Source: Vibrio neptunius (lineage in GTDB: Bacteria; Pseudomonadota; Gammaproteobacteria; Enterobacterales; Vibrionaceae). From it: 64,000 bases of DNA. Positions 59,825 through 64,000 of the stretch are shown piece after piece; position 1 is the first letter of the stretch, and each line of letters opens with the position of its first letter. The position numbers and the translations under genes are program-made. Under the pieces are notes generated by a model. It worked only from the letters and a program-made list of their open reading frames with translations, was not told where the DNA came from and did not search any database. Where the stretch lies: NCBI GenBank assembly GCA_019339365.1, contig CP079859.1, positions 1,054,001 to 1,118,000 of the forward strand. The letters run 5' to 3'.

Positions 59825-61113
59825 ATGTTCGAAAAAATATTCAAGCTCAGTGAACACGGAACGAATGTAAAAACTGAGATCATAGCCGGTATGACAACTT
59901 TCCTTACTATGGCTTACATCATCTTTGTCAATCCGGCGATTTTGGCTGATGCCGGTATGGATCGTGGTGCTGTTTTCGTCGCGACCTGTCTCGCGGCCGC
60001 TATCGGCTGTTTCATCATGGGCCTTGTCGCTAACTACCCAATTGCCCAGGCACCGGGAATGGGGCTGAATGCCTTTTTCACCTACGCCGTTGTTCTGGGT
60101 ATGGGCTATACATGGCAAGTCGCTCTAGCAGCAGTATTTGTATCCGGTGTGCTATTCATTCTACTGAGTGTGTTTAAGATCCGAGAGTGGATCATAAACT
60201 CCATCCCACTTTCTTTGCGCACGGGTATCTCTGCGGGGATTGGTTTGTTCTTAGCATTTATCGCGCTAAAGAATGCAGGCATTGTGGTTGATAATCCAGC
60301 CACGCTTGTTTCTCTTGGAGCGATTACTTCACTACCTGCGGTATTAGCCTCAATTGGTTTTTTCTTAACTATCGCACTGGTTCACCGTGGCGTAAAAGGT
60401 GCGGTGATGATCGCTATTTTGGCGGTTACGGGCTTAGGTCTGGTGTTTGGTGATGTGCAATGGGGGGGATCATGTCAACCCCACCAAGCATTGCTCCGAC
60501 CTTTATGCAGTTGGACTTCTCTGCGGTATTTGAGATCGGTATGATTTCAGTGGTTTTTGCTTTCCTTTTCGTCGACTTATTTGATACTGCTGGCACGTTA
60601 GTCGGGGTATCTCAAAAAGCTGGTCTGATGGATAAAGATGGTAAAATCCCTCGTCTAAACAAAGCCCTTCTTGCTGATTCGACCGCGACTTCAGTGGGGG
60701 CTCTTTTGGGGACGTCCAATACGACCTCTTACATTGAGAGCGTATCGGGGGTTGCCGCTGGAGGTCGAACAGGTCTAACGGCGGTTGTGGTTGGTATTTT
60801 GTTCCTTCTTGCTCTTTTCTTCTCGCCATTGGCTGGTATGATCCCTGCCTATGCAACAGCTGGTGCGCTATTTTACGTGGCGATTCTTATGCTTTCTGGT
60901 CTGGTGAGCATCGATTGGCGAGACCTGACAGAGGCGGCACCTGTTGTTGTTACCTGTTTGTTGATGCCTCTGACTTTCTCTATTGCGGAAGGTATTTCTC
61001 TCGGTTTCATCGCTTATGCGGCAATCAAGTTATTCAGTGGTAAAGGTCGTGATGTTTCCCTCAGTGTATGGGTGATGTCAGCAATCTTTATCTTCAAGTA
61101 CATTGTTGCTTAA
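59825..61113 (+). CDS. Purine permease (NCS2, AzgA-like), with apparent frameshift
   Basis: A xanthine/uracil-type permease resembling the AzgA-like hypoxanthine/guanine/adenine transporters; joined length is about 429 aa with some 12-14 membrane segments. Family features are MTTFLTMAYIIFVNPAIL, AQAPGMGLNAFFTY, FVDLFDTAGTLVGVSQKAGL and GTSNTTSYIESVSGVAAGGRTGL. The first frame runs to GDVQWGG and the rest resumes IMSTPPSIAPTF one base over. The break is at seven G (60462-60468), where eight fit. Next to gpt, so uptake and salvage are linked, and a PurR-type operator precedes it. Confidence 0.92.
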
Positions 61114-61192
61114 AGAACTTCATTAAGGGGTCGAACGTTCTGCGCTAAGTGGAATGGACTGCCCCTCAACTTTTATTATTAGGTTTAGAACA

Positions 61193-61657
61193 ATGAGTAA
61201 GAAATTCATTATTACTTGGGATCAAATGCACAGTTATTGTCGTGAGCTTGCTGAGCAGCAAATGCCGGCAGAGCAGTGGAAAGGTATCTGGGCCGTAAGT
61301 CGGGGTGGTCTTGTTCCAGGTGCAATTCTCGCTCGTGAACTAGGTATTCGTTATGTTGATACCATTTGTATCTCTAGTTATGATCATGATCACCAACGTG
61401 ATATGAGCGTCTTGAAAGCACCTGAAGGTGACGGCGAAGGTTACTTAATCGTCGAAGATTTAGTGGACAGTGGTGATACCGCTCGCAAGCTGCGTGAACT
61501 GTATCCGAAAGCAAAATTGATCGCAGTATGTGCGAAACCATCTGGTGCTGCTCTCCTTGATGATTATGTGGTTGATATTGCACAGGAAACATGGATTGAA
61601 CAGCCTTGGGATATGTCGATTCAGTACGCTGAACCGATCAATCGCAAGCAAAAATAA
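61193..61657 (+). CDS. gpt: Xanthine-guanine phosphoribosyltransferase
   Basis: A 154-aa type I phosphoribosyltransferase converting xanthine and guanine to nucleotides with PRPP. The PRPP-binding motif is [14 protein letters not shown], and the early loop is [13 protein letters not shown]. The ATG at 61193 gives [13 protein letters not shown], the family start; the frame opens at 61154 without fit. It is the second gene after the purine permease. Confidence 0.95.
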   Translation: MSKKFIITWDQMHSYCRELAEQQMPAEQWKGIWAVSRGGLVPGAILARELGIRYVDTICISSYDHDHQRDMSVLKAPEGDGEGYLIVEDLVDSGDTARKLRELYPKAKLIAVCAKPSGAALLDDYVVDIAQETWIEQPWDMSIQYAEPINRKQK

Positions 61658-61684
61658 CCTTTCCTGAGTGGTTCAATTAAAGTG

Positions 61685-61709
61685 AAATGGCCCTAAATGG
61701 GTCATTTTT
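61685..61709 (+). terminator. Terminator of gpt
   Basis: AAATGGCCC-TAAAT-GGGTCATTT with a short T tail. Confidence 0.75.
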
Positions 61710-61873
61710 GTTGGTTGAGCATTGGTTTTTTTCGCTTTCTGGAGGCTACCGTATATGTCTTTGGCCTCCTTTTATGACTTTTCGTAAGCCAATACTTCGA
61801 ACCTTGATTCTTGTCTGACTTTTACCTCGCGACAGGTATACAATGTGGGAAATTATTCCCATTAGGTCATCTT

Positions 61874-63121
61874 ATGTCTGAAGAAGTGAGCAAAAACCTC
61901 TCTGAAACCCTGTTCACCAATCATAAACAAGCCAAAGAAACCTCTGCGTTGACACAATACATGCCCAGCAGCCAGTCGATGTTGGATCAAAAGCGTGAAG
62001 AAGATGGCTTTAAATGGTATCGAAATCTACGTCGAATGCAGTGGGTATGGCAAGGTATAGACCCTATTGAACTCGAAGCTGTTCTCGCCAAGATTGCATC
62101 CTCAAAACATTCACGTACCCACGATGAGTGGCTGGATACCGTCATGGGCTATCACAGCGGTAATTGGACGTACGAGTGGACCAAGCTGGGTATGCAGCAC
62201 CATAAACGTTCCAATGGATTGGCGGGTGAAAAAGCCGCAGATGAGCTGTTCAACGCTTCTTTGTGCTTTAGTATTGCCGGTTACCCGCACCTTAAGAATG
62301 ACAACTTGGCGGTCCAGGCTCAGGTCCTTGCTAGTAGTGCTTATACTGAAGCGTCGAAGAAGACAAAATACATCGTTAAGCAGATAGAAGTTCCCTACCA
62401 GAACAAACGTATCTTGGCTCACCTTCATCTGACTAAAACAGATAAGCCACAACCCGTGGTAATGGTCAGTGCGGGCTTAGATAGCTTACAAACGGACATG
62501 TGGAAGTTATTCCGTGATCATCTCGCTAAGAAAGATATCGCCATGTTGACTGTCGATATGCCCTCCGTCGGACACAACAGCCACTGGACATTGACGGAGG
62601 ACACTTCTTGTCTCCATCAAGCCGTATTGAACGAGTTATTCCACATTCCTTGGATTGATCACCATAGAGTTGGGTTGATTGGGTTCAGGTTTGGTGGCAA
62701 TGCGCTGGTTAGATTGTCTTTTATGGAGCCAGACAAAATTAAAGCCTGTGTCAGCTTGGGAGCCCCTATTCATGATGTGCTTTCATCGCCGGAAAAGCTT
62801 AAGAAAATGCCGAAAATGTACTTGGATGTTTTAGCCTCACGCTTAGGGAAAAACGCCGTCGACGTCAACAGTTTGGCGGGTCAGTTAATGGCTTGGTCAC
62901 TTAAGGTTCAAGGCATTTTGTCCAACCGTAAAACTAAGGTGCCTATTCTGGCAATGAGTCTCGAAAGCGATCCGGTTTCACCCTACAGTGACAATCAACT
63001 GGTTGCCTTGTTTAGTGATTACGGAAAAGCGAAGAAAATCAGTGCAAAAACAATTACACAAGGTTATGAGCAATCCCTCGATTTGGCGATTAAGTGGTTG
63101 GAGGAGGAGCTAATTAGATGA
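61874..63121 (+). CDS. frsA: FrsA-family alpha/beta hydrolase-like protein
   Basis: A 415-aa member of the FrsA (fermentation-respiration switch) family, which binds EIIA-Glc in E. coli. The alpha/beta hydrolase fold is seen in PVVMVSAGLDSLQTD and LGAPIHDV. The nucleophile-elbow position reads GFRFG at 270-274 and lacks the serine of a GxSxG hydrolase, as in V. vulnificus FrsA. The ATG at 61874 fits the family start; the frame opens 63 bp earlier. Located between gpt and crl, as in V. cholerae and E. coli. Confidence 0.93.
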   Translation: MSEEVSKNLSETLFTNHKQAKETSALTQYMPSSQSMLDQKREEDGFKWYRNLRRMQWVWQGIDPIELEAVLAKIASSKHSRTHDEWLDTVMGYHSGNWTYEWTKLGMQHHKRSNGLAGEKAADELFNASLCFSIAGYPHLKNDNLAVQAQVLASSAYTEASKKTKYIVKQIEVPYQNKRILAHLHLTKTDKPQPVVMVSAGLDSLQTDMWKLFRDHLAKKDIAMLTVDMPSVGHNSHWTLTEDTSCLHQAVLNELFHIPWIDHHRVGLIGFRFGGNALVRLSFMEPDKIKACVSLGAPIHDVLSSPEKLKKMPKMYLDVLASRLGKNAVDVNSLAGQLMAWSLKVQGILSNRKTKVPILAMSLESDPVSPYSDNQLVALFSDYGKAKKISAKTITQGYEQSLDLAIKWLEEELIR

Positions 63122-63243
63122 CAAATCTAATAAATTAGGCAAGACTCATATAAGAGCAATACCCAAGCTAATTAGTCCTGTTTAACTTGCTCGTCATAAT
63201 TACAACGAATAATCACAACAGATTTTGAATACGGAGATTCATT

Positions 63244-63632
63244 ATGTCTGAACAGCCAAAGAATCCAACTCATTACCGTTTGTTGTCTACACTAAAGGCC
63301 ATTGGCCCTTACCTCAGAGAGTCTCAATGTGAAGAAGGTCGCTACCTTTTTGATTGTCTTTCTGTGTGTGTGAATGACAAAAAATCGCCAGAAGAACGAG
63401 AGTTCTGGGGATGGTGGCTAGAGCTTGAACAAGAAGGGCAGACATTCGCAGCTCGTTACCGCACTGGTCTTTATGATGTTAAGGGCGATTGGATGGATGA
63501 AAAACTTCCGAAAAAGCCATAGAAGAAGTGTTTCGTACTCAAGAAGGTTTCCATAAAAAGCTATTAGAAACGTTGGAGACGGAATTCAATATGAGTGTCG
63601 ATTTACACAAAGAATCGGTCGAATTCGTCTGA
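63244..63632 (+). CDS. crl: Sigma-S-binding regulator Crl, with apparent frameshift
   Basis: Crl binds sigma-S and helps it capture core RNA polymerase. The first frame gives [26 protein letters not shown]...FDCLSVCVN...[12 protein letters not shown], all typical of Crl, then stops after KLPKKP. In the next frame the end reads [24 protein letters not shown]... to a stop at 63630-63632, giving about 129 aa, close to E. coli Crl (133). The break is at five A (63511-63515), where six restore the frame. Confidence 0.9.
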
Positions 63633-63660
63633 TTTTTTCCTCATAACCATTTTCCCAAAT

Positions 63661-63685
63661 AAAAAGGCGCTCAACGGCGCCTTTT
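63661..63685 (+). terminator. Terminator of crl
   Basis: AAAAAGGCGC-TCAACG-GCGCCTTTTC, a symmetric hairpin with A and T sides, 29 bp after the joined crl stop. Confidence 0.88.
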
Positions 63686-63811
63686 CTACTTGTGAATTTG
63701 TGCTTTGATTGTTAAAACATCAGGTCCATGACCCAATTTGCCAGTGACATGTAAAGTTATGCAATCAGTAGGCTAATCGGTGAACTCTTTATTTTTCATA
63801 GCAGAAAGACA

Positions 63812-64000
63812 ATGAATCAAAAATGCGGACAAGCGACACAGCGTCAAACTGTGGTTGTGAAACTGGGTACCAGTGTTTTAACTGGTGGCACTTTGGCGTT
63901 GGACAGAGCTCATATGGTTGAGCTAGCCCGCCAGTGTGCAGAGCTACAAAAATTGGGCCACTCTGTGGTCATGGTATCGTCTGGCGCAATTGCGGCTGGT
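63812..64000 (+). CDS. proB: Glutamate 5-kinase, 5' part
   Basis: The first 63 codons of glutamate 5-kinase, the first step of proline synthesis; the gene runs off the window. [13 protein letters not shown] is the amino acid kinase phosphate-binding motif and [11 protein letters not shown] the second conserved segment. Position after crl matches vibrios. Confidence 0.93.
   Translation, partial: MNQKCGQATQRQTVVVKLGTSVLTGGTLALDRAHMVELARQCAELQKLGHSVVMVSSGAIAAG

Noticed and set aside
37421..63515. Programmed or slippage-based frameshifting at AAAAAG in nqrA, nqrC, yajL and crl
   Set aside because: A AAA AAG is a known slippery heptamer and four breaks fall at AAAAAG. But the frames need one extra base, there is no downstream stimulatory structure that I can see, relatives encode these genes without a shift, and five other breaks at G, C or T runs show the same pattern. 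Indel error explains all cases.
1..64000. tRNA, rRNA, CRISPR arrays, insertion sequences, integron sites or prophage
   Set aside because: I saw no cloverleaf, ribosomal RNA segments, regular spaced repeats, transposase, integrase or phage structural genes. The region reads as conserved backbone.

Overview
The window is a stretch of conserved chromosomal backbone from a Vibrio species (Gammaproteobacteria, Vibrionaceae). Evidence: a complete Na+-translocating NADH:quinone reductase operon (nqrABCDEF with apbE and nqrM), an OmpK-type outer membrane protein, a CNT-type NupC next to deoCABD, a PlzC-like two-PilZ protein between serB and radA, a multidomain chitinase, and a gene order (dapB tail-carAB ... 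nupC-deo ... serB-plzC-radA ... ompK ... nqr ... dinB ... pepD ... gpt-frsA-crl-proB) that follows, as far as I remember it, large-chromosome order in V. cholerae. I cannot name the species. I see no prophage, integron, insertion sequence, CRISPR array, rRNA or tRNA.

Layout. 0-5 kb: dapB end, a consensus promoter, carAB. 5-10 kb: YfcA-type permease, LysR regulator, grcA with tandem FNR sites, nfo, ung, a hemerythrin-like protein. 10-14 kb: Na+/alanine symporter, yaaA, TatD-family hydrolase. 14-21 kb: nucleoside uptake and breakdown (nupC, deoC, deoA, deoB, deoD). 21-30 kb: ytjB, serB, plzC, radA, a cysteine desulfurase, yajL, panE, ompK. 30-37 kb: a Lon-N-like protein, an ECF sigma/ChrR anti-sigma pair, ampG, ppiA, yajG, rlmG, bolA. 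37-45 kb: Na+-NQR operon plus maturation factors, then a two-receiver diguanylate cyclase. 45-57 kb: LexA-controlled dinB, a short RecQ helicase, a GreA/B-like protein, a YggN-like protein, chitinase, NSS transporter, and a rimB-rimK-deacylase operon. 57-64 kb: pepD, a 1-kb gap that appears to hold an independent small transcript, a purine permease with a PurR-type operator, gpt, frsA, crl, start of proB.

Functional themes are nucleoside/purine salvage (nupC, deoCABD, permease, gpt), DNA repair (nfo, ung, dinB, recQ, radA), sodium energetics (NQR and Na+-coupled symporters), c-di-GMP signalling (PlzC, GGDEF) and singlet-oxygen-type stress (ECF/ChrR).

Quality warning. Nine conserved genes (carB, the cysteine desulfurase, yajL, ppiA, nqrA, nqrC, recQ, the purine permease, crl) are each interrupted by one single-base indel in or beside a homopolymer run. 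This looks like a sequencing or assembly artefact, so they are annotated here as full-length genes with a suspected frameshift.

The most interesting uncertain items are: (i) a roughly 314-nt candidate transcript with a 28-codon ORF at 59.15-59.47 kb; (ii) two promoters of identical architecture in front of the Lon-N-like gene and the ECF sigma gene; (iii) two palindromic repeats that begin immediately after stop codons and whose arms differ between copies but match within a copy; and (iv) the deacylase fused into the rimB-rimK operon.
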